Below, piece after piece: positions 1 to 10,247 of a DNA stretch of 27,253 nucleotides. The position numbers and the translations under genes were made by a program. The notes under the pieces were generated by a model that did no database searches, was not told the DNA's origin, and was given only the letters and a program-made list of their open reading frames with translations. Origin of the DNA: AP-15 sp035570935 (GTDB taxonomy: Bacteria; Pseudomonadota; Alphaproteobacteria; ATCC43930; CGMCC-115725). The stretch covers positions 1 to 27,253 of the forward strand of contig DATMKU010000349.1 of NCBI GenBank assembly GCA_035570935.1, given 5' to 3'. Numbering within the stretch: position 1 is the stretch's first letter; every line of letters starts with the position of its first letter.

Positions 1-1
1 A

Positions 2-706
2 ATGATCGACATCAATTTCGGCTGTCCGGTCAAAAAGGTAGTCAACGGCCATGCCGGGTCGGCGCTGATGCGCGACGAACTCCATGCCGCGCGCATCCTT
101 GAAGCGACGGTCAAGGCCGTTGCTTTGCCGGTTACCTTGAAGATGCGGACCGGCTGGGACGACAGCAGCCGCAACGCGCCGCGGCTCGCCCGGATTGCGC
201 AAGCTAGCGGCATCCGCATGATTACCGTGCATGGCCGCACCCGCTGCCAGCTCTTCGGCGGATCGGCCGATTGGGCTTTTGTCCGAGAAGTCAAGGAAAG
301 CGTAACGATCCCGGTCGTCGTCAACGGCGATGTCCAAACCATCGAGGACGCCGACCAAGCGCTGGCGCAATCCGGCGCCGATGGCGTGATGATCGGCCGC
401 GGCTGCTACGGCCGGCCGTGGTTCGTGCACCAGGTCATCGCGTGGCTGTCCGATCGCCGGCGGGTTCCCGATCCGCCGCTCGATGCGCAGCTAATGATGG
501 TCGAGCGGCATTACGAGGACATGCTGTCGCATTACGGGACCGAAGTGGGGGTGCGTATCGCACGCAAGCACGTCGGCTGGTATTCGAAGGGGCTGCCGGG
601 CTCGGCGGAGTTCCGCGCCGCGGTCAATCAAACCACCGAGCCCGCGCGTGTGCGGGCGCTGATCCGCGGCTTTTACGGGCCGCTGCTGGGACGCCGGGCG
701 GCATGA
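2..706 (+). CDS. dusB: tRNA-dihydrouridine synthase, DusB/NifR3 family (5'-truncated by window edge)
   Basis: This FMN enzyme reduces specific uridines in the D-loop of tRNAs to dihydrouridine. The visible 234 residues open inside the conserved segment DINFGCPVKKVV, which holds the GCP active-site region, followed by AGSALMRD. Further on are LKMRTGWDD, ITVHGRTR, VVNGDV and GADGVMIGRGCYGRPW, the usual TIM-barrel and FMN-phosphate motifs of Dus proteins. The family is about 330 residues long, so roughly 95 N-terminal residues lie before position 1, and the ATG at position 2 is an internal methionine. The stop overlaps the ntrB start as ATGA (703-706). Linkage of this gene to ntrBC is classical in alphaproteobacteria, where it was named nifR3. 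The DusB rather than DusA/DusC assignment rests on this linkage and the motif context. Confidence 0.93.
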   Translation: MIDINFGCPVKKVVNGHAGSALMRDELHAARILEATVKAVALPVTLKMRTGWDDSSRNAPRLARIAQASGIRMITVHGRTRCQLFGGSADWAFVREVKESVTIPVVVNGDVQTIEDADQALAQSGADGVMIGRGCYGRPWFVHQVIAWLSDRRRVPDPPLDAQLMMVERHYEDMLSHYGTEVGVRIARKHVGWYSKGLPGSAEFRAAVNQTTEPARVRALIRGFYGPLLGRRAA

Positions 707-1829
707 TCCGGCAGCCTTTCCGCCGCCGTGCCAGCCCACGCACTCAACCACAAGCTCCGCCCGACGCAACCGCGGTGCTGGCAGCACTTGCCGATCCGGT
801 GATGGTCATCGACCGCAGCGGAGGGATCCGCCTGGTCAACCCGGCGGCCGAGCAGTTTTTCGGCGCCGGCGCCGCGGCGCTGCGCAGCACGACCCTCGCC
901 GAACTGGTGGCGCCGCACAGCCCGCTGCTGTCGCTGGTCAAAACCGTTTGGCGCGTCGGCAACACAATGTCGGAACACGACATTCCGCTCGAAGGTCCGC
1001 GCTTTGGCGGGCGCACGGTGACGATCCAGGCCGCACTGGCCGGCGAAGCAGCGGATCTGCTGGTCCTGACCTTGCACGAGCGCTCGATGGTCGACAAGGT
1101 CGATCGCCAGCTGACCCACCGCAACGCCGCCCGCTCGATTACGGCGATGGCGGCAATGCTGGCGCATGAGGTCAAGAACCCGCTCTCCGGCATCCGCGGG
1201 GCGGCGCAGCTTTTGGAGCAGGACACGGACGAGGCCGGGCGCCAGCTGACCCGCCTGATCTGCGACGAGACCGACCGCATCGTCGCCCTCGTCGACCGCA
1301 TGGAGGCCTTCTCCGACCATCGGCCGATCGAGCGCCGGGCGGTCAACATCCACGAGGTGCTGGAGCGGGTGCGCAAGCTCGCGCAATCCGGGTTCGCGCG
1401 CCACACCCGTTTTGTCGAGGAGTACGATCCGTCCCTGCCGCCGGTCCACGGCAACCGCGACCTCCTGGTCCAGGTGTTTCTGAACATCGTCAAGAATGCC
1501 GCCGAGGCGGTGCCGAGCGCCGAAGGCGAGATCATCTTGACGACCGGCTACCGCCACGGCTTGCGCCTCGCTGGTCCTGGCGGCGAGGGGCGCAGGCACC
1601 TGCCGCTGATGGTTGCGGTGACCGACAACGGGGCCGGCATTCCCGAGGACATGCGCCCCTATCTGTTCGACCCATTTGTCACGACAAAGCGCAACGGAAG
1701 TGGCCTTGGTCTTGCATTAGTTGCCAAGGTGATCGGAGACCACGGCGGCGTCATTGAGTTTGACAGCCAGCCCCGCCGAACCGTGTTCCGGGTGTTTTTG
1801 CCGGTGGTCGCGCAGGACGGTATCGGGTG

Positions 1830-1830
<1 letters not shown>
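703..1830 (+). CDS. ntrB: Nitrogen regulation sensor histidine kinase NtrB (GlnL)
   Basis: NtrB is a cytoplasmic kinase/phosphatase that phosphorylates NtrC under nitrogen limitation; in the family it is controlled by PII protein. The 375-residue product has a PAS-like sensor (about residues 22-125, with DPVMVIDRSGGI), then a HisKA domain with the H-box AHEVKNPLSGI (phospho-acceptor His155). The HATPase domain shows an N-box NIVKNAAEAV near residue 265, a G1 box DNGAGIP and a G2 box NGSGLGLALV. No membrane segment is seen, as expected. The start at 703 overlaps the dusB stop as ATGA; the reading frame is open further upstream, but that part only shadows dusB. The 3' end overlaps the ntrC start by one base, so tight translational coupling of the kinase and regulator is likely. 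Confidence 0.96.
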
Positions 1831-3269
<1,439 letters not shown>

Positions 3270-3296
3270 CACAGGGCGTTGCCGAATTGCCGGTCT

Positions 3297-3315
3297 CTGC
3301 CGAAAGCTCCGGCAG
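3297..3315 (+). other. Small hairpin in the ntrC-ntrY gap
   Basis: The inverted repeat CTGCCG/CGGCAG (3297-3302 and 3310-3315, seven-base loop) lies 28 bases after the ntrC stop. A second short GC palindrome, GCAGCGCCGCTGC, follows near 3322. There is no clear poly-T run, so this could be a weak attenuator or simply GC-rich sequence. The remaining gap to ntrY shows no convincing promoter by eye. Confidence 0.25.
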
Positions 3316-3395
3316 GTTTGCGCAGCGCCGCTGCGGCACGGGCCGCGAAACCCGTCGCCGGAAGGGATCGCGGCGCGCTGCGGTAGGGGTCGTGC

Positions 3396-5639
3396 ATGAA
3401 GCTGATGCGGCGGGTTCGGGTGTGGGCCGGCCGAATCGGTCTGCGGCACAAGCTGGCGTTCGGCTTGGCGATGGCGGCCCTGGCCTCCGGAATTGCGACC
3501 TATCTGGCGCTGACTGGTGCGCCGCCTTTCGGCGCCCGGCCAAACACCGTCCTTACCCTGCTCAACCTCGACCTGGTGCTGTTGCTCGCGCTCGGCGCGC
3601 TGATAGCCAAGCGCTTGCTGCAGGTCTGGGCCGAGCGGCGGCGCGGTCTCGCCGGCTCGCGGCTGCAAATCCGGCTCGTCGTGCTGTTCAGCCTGATCGC
3701 GGTGACGCCGACGATCATCGTCGCGATTTTCTCGTACCTGTTCTTCAGCTACGGCGTCGAATCGTGGTTCAGCGACAAGGTGCGCACCGCCATTTCTAAC
3801 TCGCTCGCCGTCGCCGAAGCCTATCTTCACGAGCATCAGCAGGCAATTCGCGCCGACGCGTTGGCGATGGCGAACGACCTCAACCGCGATGCGGTCGAGT
3901 TGGAATTGGACCCGCGGCGGCTGGAGCAGGTGGTTTCGGCGCAGGCGGCGCTGCGTGGACTGACTGAAGCCATGGTCTTCGACCGCGCGGGCCATGTGCT
4001 GGCGCGGTCGAGCCTGTCCTTCGCCCTCGGCTTCGAGCCGATCCCGGATGGTGCGATGCGCGTCGCCGACGAAGGCGACGTCGGGATCGTGACCAACGAC
4101 CGTGACGACCGGGTTCGGGCACTCGTTCGCCTCGATCAGTTCGGCCCGGTTTATCTTTATGTCGGGCGCTATATCGAGCCGCGCGTGCTCAATTACATGG
4201 AGGAGACGCAGCGCGCCGTCGCTCAATACCAGCGGATGGAGAGTCAGAGGTCGGGATTCCAGGTCACCTTTGCGCTGATCTTTTTGATGGTGGCAATGCT
4301 GTTCCTGGTCGCGGCGGTGGCGATCGGGATCCATTTCGCGACGCAGCTCGCGGTGCCGATCAGCCGTCTGGCGACGGCGGCCGAGCAGGTGCGCGCCGGC
4401 GATCTCGCCACCCGTGTACCCGAAGGGTCGCGGGACGACGAGCTCGCGTCGTTGAGCCGCGCCTTCAACCGGATGACCAATCAGATCGAAAGCCAGCAGC
4501 GCGAATTGCGCGAGGCCAACCGACAGCTCGACGAGCGGCGCCGGTTCACCGAGACCGTCCTGACCGGAGTTTCCGCCGGCGTCATCGGGCTCGACCGCGC
4601 CGGCCGCGTCCATCTTCCCAACCGTTCGGCCTCGGCGCTGCTCGGGGTCGATCTCGAACAGTCGATCGGGGAGGATCTGGCCGAGGTCGCGCCGGAAATG
4701 GCGGCGTTGCTCGACGACGCCGAGCGTCGACCGGAGCGGCTCGCGCAATCGCAAGTCCAGCTCGCCCGCGGCAACAGCAGCCGCACTCTGCTGGTGCGCA
4801 TTGCCGCCGAACGCGACGAGCGCGACATCAGCGGTTTTGTCGTGACGTTCGACGACATCACGGAACTGCTGTCGGCACAGCGCAAGGCGGCGTGGGCCGA
4901 CATCGCCCGCCGCATCGCCCATGAGATCAAAAACCCGCTAACCCCGATCCAACTCGCCGCGGAACGGCTGCGCCGCCGGTATTTGAAGGAAATCAGGCAG
5001 GATCGCGAAACCTTTACGATCTGCACCGACACGATCATCCGCCATGTCGGCGACATCGGCCGCATGATCGACGAATTCTCCGCCTTTGCCCGGATGCCGG
5101 CGCCGATTCTCAAACCCGAGAATCTGGTCGAGATCGTGCATCGCGCGGTTTTCCTGCAGCGCGCCGCGGACCGCGGAGTCGTCTTTGAGACGATCTTTCC
5201 CGACCACCCTGTCGTTGTGAGCTGCGACGCACGGCTAGTTGGTCAAGCCGTGTTCAATATCGTCAAAAACGCGATCGAAGCGATCGAGGCGCGAATCGCC
5301 GAGAGCCAAAATGTCGACCTCGGACACATTCGGGTGTCGGTTACCGCAGCCGACGGCCACGCGGCGGTGACCGTCGAGGATAATGGCAAAGGGCTGCCAA
5401 GCCAGGGGCGCGAGCGGCTGACCGAGCCTTATGTTACGACCCGCGCCAAGGGCACCGGCTTGGGTCTTGCGATCGTCAAGAAGATCATGGAAGACCACGG
5501 AGGAGAGCTGATGCTGGAAGACGGCGAAGCGAACGGGGCAAGGGTTGGGCTCGTCTTTCCGGTCGAGGTCCGCCCGAACGAGCGCGCCGAGGATATCGGC
5601 CGATCTCTGGCGCTGAGTGAAGCCAGCCATGGCGCATGA
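3396..5639 (+). CDS. ntrY: Membrane sensor histidine kinase NtrY
   Basis: NtrY is the inner-membrane kinase of the NtrY/NtrX pair, linked in alphaproteobacteria to nitrogen, redox and envelope control. The 747-residue product has three hydrophobic segments near the N-terminus (about 20-40, 51-71 and 94-117), a periplasmic sensor region (about 120-285) and another membrane segment (about 289-314). Cytoplasmic HAMP (about 315-370) and PAS (about 385-490) domains follow. The HisKA domain has ARRIAHEIKNPLTP with phospho-acceptor His509, and the HATPase shows NIVKNAIEAI, DNGKGLP and GTGLGLAIVKK. The start is the ATG at 3396; the frame upstream lacks domain content. The 3' end overlaps the ntrX start by 11 bases, so the pair is probably coupled. 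Confidence 0.96.
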   Translation: MKLMRRVRVWAGRIGLRHKLAFGLAMAALASGIATYLALTGAPPFGARPNTVLTLLNLDLVLLLALGALIAKRLLQVWAERRRGLAGSRLQIRLVVLFSLIAVTPTIIVAIFSYLFFSYGVESWFSDKVRTAISNSLAVAEAYLHEHQQAIRADALAMANDLNRDAVELELDPRRLEQVVSAQAALRGLTEAMVFDRAGHVLARSSLSFALGFEPIPDGAMRVADEGDVGIVTNDRDDRVRALVRLDQFGPVYLYVGRYIEPRVLNYMEETQRAVAQYQRMESQRSGFQVTFALIFLMVAMLFLVAAVAIGIHFATQLAVPISRLATAAEQVRAGDLATRVPEGSRDDELASLSRAFNRMTNQIESQQRELREANRQLDERRRFTETVLTGVSAGVIGLDRAGRVHLPNRSASALLGVDLEQSIGEDLAEVAPEMAALLDDAERRPERLAQSQVQLARGNSSRTLLVRIAAERDERDISGFVVTFDDITELLSAQRKAAWADIARRIAHEIKNPLTPIQLAAERLRRRYLKEIRQDRETFTICTDTIIRHVGDIGRMIDEFSAFARMPAPILKPENLVEIVHRAVFLQRAADRGVVFETIFPDHPVVVSCDARLVGQAVFNIVKNAIEAIEARIAESQNVDLGHIRVSVTAADGHAAVTVEDNGKGLPSQGRERLTEPYVTTRAKGTGLGLAIVKKIMEDHGGELMLEDGEANGARVGLVFPVEVRPNERAEDIGRSLALSEASHGA

Positions 5640-7029
5640 TATCCTGATCGTCGACGACGAAGCCGATATCCGCATGCTGATTGCGGGTGTGCTAAAGGAC
5701 GAGGGCTACACCACGCGGGAGGCCGGCGACAGCGCCCAGGCGCTGGCGGTAATCCATTCGCGGCAGCCCACTCTCGTCGTTCTCGACATCTGGCTGCAAG
5801 GCAGCGACATCGACGGGATCGAAATCCTCAGACTGCTGCGCGCCGAGATGCCGTCGGTTCCGGTGGTCATGATCAGCGGCCACGGTACGATCGAAACCGC
5901 GGTCGAGGCGATCAAAATGGGCGCCTACGATTTCATCGAGAAGCCATTCAAATCCGACCGGCTGCTGCTCATCGTCGAACGCGCCATCGAAGCGGCCCAA
6001 CTGCGCCTGGAGAACGAGGAACTCAAACTCCGCGCCGGCGGCGACATCGACCTGGTCGGGATCTCGCCGCTCGCCAACCAGTTGCGCCAGCAGATCGACA
6101 AGGCGGCGCCGACCGGCAGCCGGGTGCTGGTCACCGGACCGGCCGGCGCTGGCAAGGAGGTCGTCGGGCGGCTGTTGCATTTGCGCTCGCGGCGCGCGAA
6201 GGGGCCGTTCGTGCCGCTCAATTGCGCGACAATGCGGCCGGAACGGCTCGAGGTCGAGCTGTTCGGCACCGAGTACAGCGTCGATGGCGCGCCGCGCAAG
6301 GTCGGCACCTTCGAGCGCGCCCATGGCGGTACCTTGTTTCTCGACGAGGTGGCCGACATGCCGCTCGAGACGCAAGGCAAGATCGTCCGCGCGTTGCAGG
6401 AGCAGACCTTCGAACGGATCGGCGGGTCAAGCCGGGTCGAGGTCGATGTTCGCGTCGTCGCGTCGTCGAACCGGGATCTTGCCGGGGAAATCGGCGCCGG
6501 GCGCTTCCGCGAGGATCTGTTCTATCGGCTCAACGTCGTGCCGATCAAGGTGCCGCCGCTGCGCGACCGGCGCGAGGACATCCCGCTGATGGCGCGGCAT
6601 TTCATGACGCGCTCGTCGGAGGCGGCGCGGCTCGCCCCGCGCGAGATCGGCGAGGACGCGATGGCGGCGTTGCAGGCCTATTCCTGGCCCGGCAATGTTC
6701 GCCAGCTGCGCAATGTGATCGACTGGCTCTTGATCATGGCGCCGGGCGAGGCGCGCGAGCCGATCCACGCCGATATGCTGCCGAATGAGATCACCGTGAT
6801 CGCGCCGACCGTCGTCAAATGGGACAAGGGCAGTGAAATCATGACTCTGCCGTTGCGCGACGCACGCGAAGTTTTCGAGCGCGAATACCTGTTGGCGCAG
6901 GTCACCCGGTTCGGCGGCAATATCTCGCGCACCGCGGCGTTTGTCGGGATGGAGCGGTCGGCGTTGCACCGCAAATTGAAGTCGCTCGGCCTGTTCGGCA
7001 ATGACCGCCCGCTCAAGACCGGGACCTAG
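5629..7029 (+). CDS. ntrX: Response regulator NtrX (AAA+ family, lacks GAFTGA)
   Basis: NtrX is the partner regulator of NtrY. The 466 residues contain a receiver domain (acidic DDE 9-11, phospho-acceptor Asp53), an AAA+ domain with Walker A GPAGAGKE (170-177) and Walker B GGTLFLDEV, and a C-terminal Fis-type HTH around GNISRTAAFVGMERSALHRK. At the place where NtrC has GAFTGA, this protein reads GTEYSVDGAPRKVG (213-226), so the sigma54-contact loop is missing. That is known for alphaproteobacterial NtrX and suggests it does not activate sigma54 promoters in the NtrC way. I chose ATG 5629 (MAHDILIVDDEAD) over an upstream GTG at 5617, because the receiver begins immediately after it. Confidence 0.95.
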   Translation: MAHDILIVDDEADIRMLIAGVLKDEGYTTREAGDSAQALAVIHSRQPTLVVLDIWLQGSDIDGIEILRLLRAEMPSVPVVMISGHGTIETAVEAIKMGAYDFIEKPFKSDRLLLIVERAIEAAQLRLENEELKLRAGGDIDLVGISPLANQLRQQIDKAAPTGSRVLVTGPAGAGKEVVGRLLHLRSRRAKGPFVPLNCATMRPERLEVELFGTEYSVDGAPRKVGTFERAHGGTLFLDEVADMPLETQGKIVRALQEQTFERIGGSSRVEVDVRVVASSNRDLAGEIGAGRFREDLFYRLNVVPIKVPPLRDRREDIPLMARHFMTRSSEAARLAPREIGEDAMAALQAYSWPGNVRQLRNVIDWLLIMAPGEAREPIHADMLPNEITVIAPTVVKWDKGSEIMTLPLRDAREVFEREYLLAQVTRFGGNISRTAAFVGMERSALHRKLKSLGLFGNDRPLKTGT

Positions 7030-7035
7030 GCGGCG

Positions 7036-7887
7036 ATGTCGCGCATCGCCTATGTCGACGGTCAATACCTGCCCCATCGCGCCGCGGGCGTGCATATCGA
7101 GGACCGCGGCTATCAATTCGCCGATGGCGTCTACGAGGTGCTGGCGGTGGCTGGCGGCCATCTCGTCGACGAAGGACCGCACCTCGAACGCCTCACCCGC
7201 TCGCTGGCCGAACTGCGGATCGCGGCGCCGATGTCGCAGGCGGCGCTCAAAATCGTCATGCGCGAGGTCGTGCGGCGCAACGGCGTCGCCGACGGCATCG
7301 TGTATCTGCAGGTCACCCGCGGCGCCGCACCGCGAGACCATGGCTTTCCGAAGGCGGCAACGCCGGTTCTCGTCGTCACCTCGCGGCGCTCGAGGTCTGT
7401 CAATCCCCGGCTCGCCGAGAACGGTATCGCGGTGATTACGATCCCCGACATCTGCTGGCAGCGCTGCGACATCAAGTCGGTGGCGCTGGTAGCGAACGTG
7501 CTGGGAAAGCAACGCGCGCGGGAGGCCGGCGCTTATGAGGCCTGGCAGGTCGGCCGCGACGGTTTTATCACCGAGGGTACATCGACCAACGCCTGGATCG
7601 TGGCCCCCGACGGCGCCGTCGTCACCCGCCAGGCCGACCGCGCGATCCTGAACGGCGTCACCCGCCTTGCTCTTTTCGACATCCTCCGGCGCGAGGGCTC
7701 CCGCCTCGTCGAGCGGCCGTTTGGCGTGGCCGAGGCAAAGGCGGCGCGCGAAGCCTTTTTGACCAGCACCACCGCCGAATTGCTGCCGGTCGTCAGTATC
7801 GACGGCGACAACATCGGCGACGGCACCCCAGGCCCGCTGAGCCGCCGGCTGCGCGCGTTCTACCTCGCGCATACGGTTGCCGCATGA
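7036..7887 (+). CDS. dat: D-amino-acid aminotransferase (PLP fold type IV)
   Basis: The family transfers the amino group between D-alanine or other D-amino acids and 2-oxoacids, which can supply D-glutamate or recycle D-amino acids from the wall. The 283-residue product starts with the family signature YVDGQYLP and EDRGYQFADGVYEV. The predicted Schiff-base lysine is Lys147 in RCDIKSVALVANVL, and the PLP-contact glutamate is in FITEGTSTNAW (Glu180). The pattern matches D-alanine transaminase better than branched-chain aminotransferase or aminodeoxychorismate lyase, which share the fold, but the exact substrate cannot be read. It sits 6 bp after ntrX and overlaps the next gene by ATGA, so it is probably in the same transcript. 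Confidence 0.88.
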   Translation: MSRIAYVDGQYLPHRAAGVHIEDRGYQFADGVYEVLAVAGGHLVDEGPHLERLTRSLAELRIAAPMSQAALKIVMREVVRRNGVADGIVYLQVTRGAAPRDHGFPKAATPVLVVTSRRSRSVNPRLAENGIAVITIPDICWQRCDIKSVALVANVLGKQRAREAGAYEAWQVGRDGFITEGTSTNAWIVAPDGAVVTRQADRAILNGVTRLALFDILRREGSRLVERPFGVAEAKAAREAFLTSTTAELLPVVSIDGDNIGDGTPGPLSRRLRAFYLAHTVAA

Positions 7888-8552
7888 CCGAGCCGACTGT
7901 CAGCAACATTATCCGGCCGCAAGCGATCCTGTTCGATTGGGACAACACCCTCGTCGACAGCTGGGCGACGATCCACGAAGCCCTCAATCATGTGATGGCG
8001 GCAATGGACAAGCCGGCCTGGTCGATCGCGGAGACGCGCGCCCGGGTGCGGCTCAGCCTGCGTGAGAGCTTTCCGCTGCATTTCGGCGAGCGCTGGGAGG
8101 AGGCGAGGGGGATCTATCTCGATCGCTTTCGCGCGATCCATCTGGAGCGGCTCGCCGCCCTGCCGGGGTGCGGCGAACTGCTGGAGGCGCTCGGCCAAGA
8201 GGGTATCTTTCTCGGCGTCGTCAGCAACAAGACCGGTGCGCTGTTGCGGCGCGAGGCCGAGACGCTCGGCTGGTCTCGCCATTTCGGCCGGCTTGTCGGT
8301 GCCGGCGACGCCGCCGCCGACAAGCCCGATCCGGCACCGGTCGGGCTCGCGCTCGAACCCAGCGGGGTCGGGGCGGGGGCGGAGGTATGGTTTGTCGGCG
8401 ACACCGGCGTCGATATGGACTGCGCGCGAAACGCCGGTTGCGTGCCGGTGCTGCTGGGCGGCGATCCCGCCTCCGAAGAATTGCTGCGATGCGCGCCGCG
8501 CCTCCAGTTTTCCGAGCCTGCGGCGCTGCTCCGCTTTGTCCGGGACTTGTGA
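7884..8552 (+). CDS. HAD-superfamily hydrolase, phosphoglycolate phosphatase-like
   Basis: This is a 222-residue phosphatase-type HAD protein. Motif I is FDWDNTLVDSW with nucleophile Asp18 and acid/base Asp20. Motif II is the serine in VVSNKTG, motif III is the lysine in ADKPDP and motif IV is GDTGVDMDCA. A helical cap lies between motifs I and II, as in subclass IA enzymes such as Gph. The substrate is not evident: phosphoglycolate is the default family guess, but this branch lies next to hfq rather than to photorespiration genes. The start overlaps the aminotransferase stop as ATGA (7884-7887), which suggests coupling. A 112-bp gap follows before hfq. Confidence 0.85.
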   Translation: MTEPTVSNIIRPQAILFDWDNTLVDSWATIHEALNHVMAAMDKPAWSIAETRARVRLSLRESFPLHFGERWEEARGIYLDRFRAIHLERLAALPGCGELLEALGQEGIFLGVVSNKTGALLRREAETLGWSRHFGRLVGAGDAAADKPDPAPVGLALEPSGVGAGAEVWFVGDTGVDMDCARNAGCVPVLLGGDPASEELLRCAPRLQFSEPAALLRFVRDL

Positions 8553-8664
8553 TTTACTCTGGCGCGCCCATCTTCGTTTCGGCAGCTCGGCGGCTGAACC
8601 CCGCCCGGTGCCGATTGGGCGCGAGTCGTGTTGGCTCCGCTCCAAAAATCGAATGGGGGAACCC

Positions 8665-8916
8665 ATGTCTGCGGAGAAGTCACAAAACGTTCAGGACGTA
8701 TTTCTGAACCACGTACGAAAGAACAAAACCCCGGTTACCGTGTTTCTGGTCAATGGCGTCAAGCTGCAAGGGATCATCACCTGGTTCGATAATTTCTGCG
8801 TGCTGCTGCGGCGCGACGCGCATTCGCAGCTCGTCTACAAGCACGCGATATCGACGGTGATGCCGGCGCAGCCGATCCAGCTGTTCGAGCCGGGCAGGGA
8901 GAGCGACGAACTCTGA
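8665..8916 (+). CDS. hfq: RNA chaperone Hfq
   Basis: Hfq forms a hexameric Sm-like ring that pairs small RNAs with mRNAs and affects many stress and metabolic regulons. The 83-residue product carries QNVQDVFLNHVRKN, the Sm1 motif through VTVFLVNGVKLQGIITWFD, and the Sm2 signature YKHAIST. The C-terminal tail is short, which is normal in alphaproteobacteria. The ATG at 8665 has a strong ribosome site GGGGGA (8655-8660) a few bases upstream, which fixes the start even though the frame stays open for 600 bp before it. The 112-bp upstream gap probably carries its own promoter, but no clear -35/-10 pair was found. hflX follows 17 bp downstream, the classical hfq-hflX pair. Confidence 0.98.
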   Translation: MSAEKSQNVQDVFLNHVRKNKTPVTVFLVNGVKLQGIITWFDNFCVLLRRDAHSQLVYKHAISTVMPAQPIQLFEPGRESDEL

Positions 8917-8933
8917 GCCGCGAAGCAAGCAAA

Positions 8934-10247
8934 TTGTCGCCAGCGGACGGCGCCGCAACCGGCCGCGCGCTGGTGGTGCACCCGGCGCCAAAATCGGCGC
9001 CCGGCCAGGGCAACGGCGAAGCTTCGACCCGATCGGTCGAAGCGCGTCTCGAAGAAGCGGTGGGGCTCGCGCGCGCCATCCGTCTGGTTGTCGTGCGCGC
9101 CGAGATTACCCGCCTCGCTCGCCGCCGCCCCGCTACACTGTTCGGCACCGGCACCGTCGACAATTTCCGCGAATGGATCAAGGACGACGCGGTTAGCCTC
9201 GTCGTCGTCGATGGCGTGCTGTCGCCGGTGCAGCAGCGCAACCTCGAAAAAAGTTGGCAGGCCAAGGTCATCGACCGCACCGGCCTGATCCTCGAAATTT
9301 TCGGCGAACGCGCGCGCACCCATGAGGGCAGCCTGCAGGTCGAATTGGCGGCGCTGTCCTATCAGCGCTCGCGGCTGGTGCGGTCGTGGACCCATCTCGA
9401 ACGTCAGCGCGGCGGCTTTGGCTTTTTGGGCGGCCCCGGCGAAAGCCAGCTTGAAATCGACCGCCGTCTGATTGGCGAACGCATCGCGCGGCTGAAGCGG
9501 GATCTCGACGGCATCAAGCGCACCCGCGCCCTGCACCGCGAGGCCCGCCGCCGCGTGCCGTACCCAGTGGTGGCGTTGGTCGGCTACACCAACGCCGGCA
9601 AATCGACCCTGTTCAACCGGCTGACCCGGTCGGCGGTGACCGCGGACGATATGCTGTTCGCCACCCTCGACCCGACCATGCGGCGGCTCGCACTACCGTC
9701 GGGCCGTACCGTGATCCTGTCCGACACGGTCGGGTTCATTTCCGAGCTTCCGACCCATCTCGTCGCCGCGTTCCGCGCGACCCTCGAAGAGGTGATCGAA
9801 GCCGACCTCGTCATTCACGTACGCGACGCGCATCACCCCGACAGCGAGGCACAGCGCGCCGACGTGCTCTCGGTGCTGAGCGATCTCGGGCTCGACCAGA
9901 CCGCCGAAGACGGGCTGATCGAGGTCATGAACAAGATCGACCTGCTCGACATTTCGGCCCGCGCGAGCCTCGCCAACCACGCCGTGCGAAATTCGCAGAG
10001 CGTCGCGTTGTCGGCGGCGACCGGGGAGGGATGTGGGACACTATTAGAGTTGATCGATCGCCAGCTCGAAACTGCGACCCGACCGGTGCGGCTCGACATC
10101 CCGTTGAACGACGGCAAGACGCTGGCCTGGGTTTACCGCCACGGCGAGGTGCTCGGCCGCCGCGACGACAACGAGGACGCCCATCTCTCGGTGCGGCTCT
10201 CAGAAGCCGACATCGCCCGCCTGCGCCACCAGCAAAGGCTTCATTAA
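8934..10247 (+). CDS. hflX: Ribosome-associated GTPase HflX
   Basis: HflX is a translational GTPase-family protein that binds 50S subunits and can split stalled or hibernating ribosomes. The 437 residues include the glycine-rich HflX N-domain (LFGTGTVDNF, GGFGFLGGPGESQLEIDRR) and a G domain with G1 GYTNAGKS (217-224), G3 DTVGF (264-268) and G4 NKID. The assigned start is a TTG at 8934 without a clear ribosome site; an in-frame GTG a dozen codons later is possible, so the N-terminal 10-20 residues are uncertain. It lies 17 bp after hfq. Its TAA stop overlaps the stop of the convergent MazG-GNAT gene, so no terminator fits between them. Confidence 0.96.
   Translation: MSPADGAATGRALVVHPAPKSAPGQGNGEASTRSVEARLEEAVGLARAIRLVVVRAEITRLARRRPATLFGTGTVDNFREWIKDDAVSLVVVDGVLSPVQQRNLEKSWQAKVIDRTGLILEIFGERARTHEGSLQVELAALSYQRSRLVRSWTHLERQRGGFGFLGGPGESQLEIDRRLIGERIARLKRDLDGIKRTRALHREARRRVPYPVVALVGYTNAGKSTLFNRLTRSAVTADDMLFATLDPTMRRLALPSGRTVILSDTVGFISELPTHLVAAFRATLEEVIEADLVIHVRDAHHPDSEAQRADVLSVLSDLGLDQTAEDGLIEVMNKIDLLDISARASLANHAVRNSQSVALSAATGEGCGTLLELIDRQLETATRPVRLDIPLNDGKTLAWVYRHGEVLGRRDDNEDAHLSVRLSEADIARLRHQQRLH

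Noticed and set aside
6427..7872. A 481-codon minus-strand frame opposite ntrX and dat
   Set aside because: Composition is typical of antisense translation, and both plus-strand genes have intact motifs.
8547..8581. Possible promoter for hfq starting at TTGTGA
   Set aside because: The sequence 17 bases downstream (ATCTTC) does not resemble a -10 box; no supportable promoter was found.
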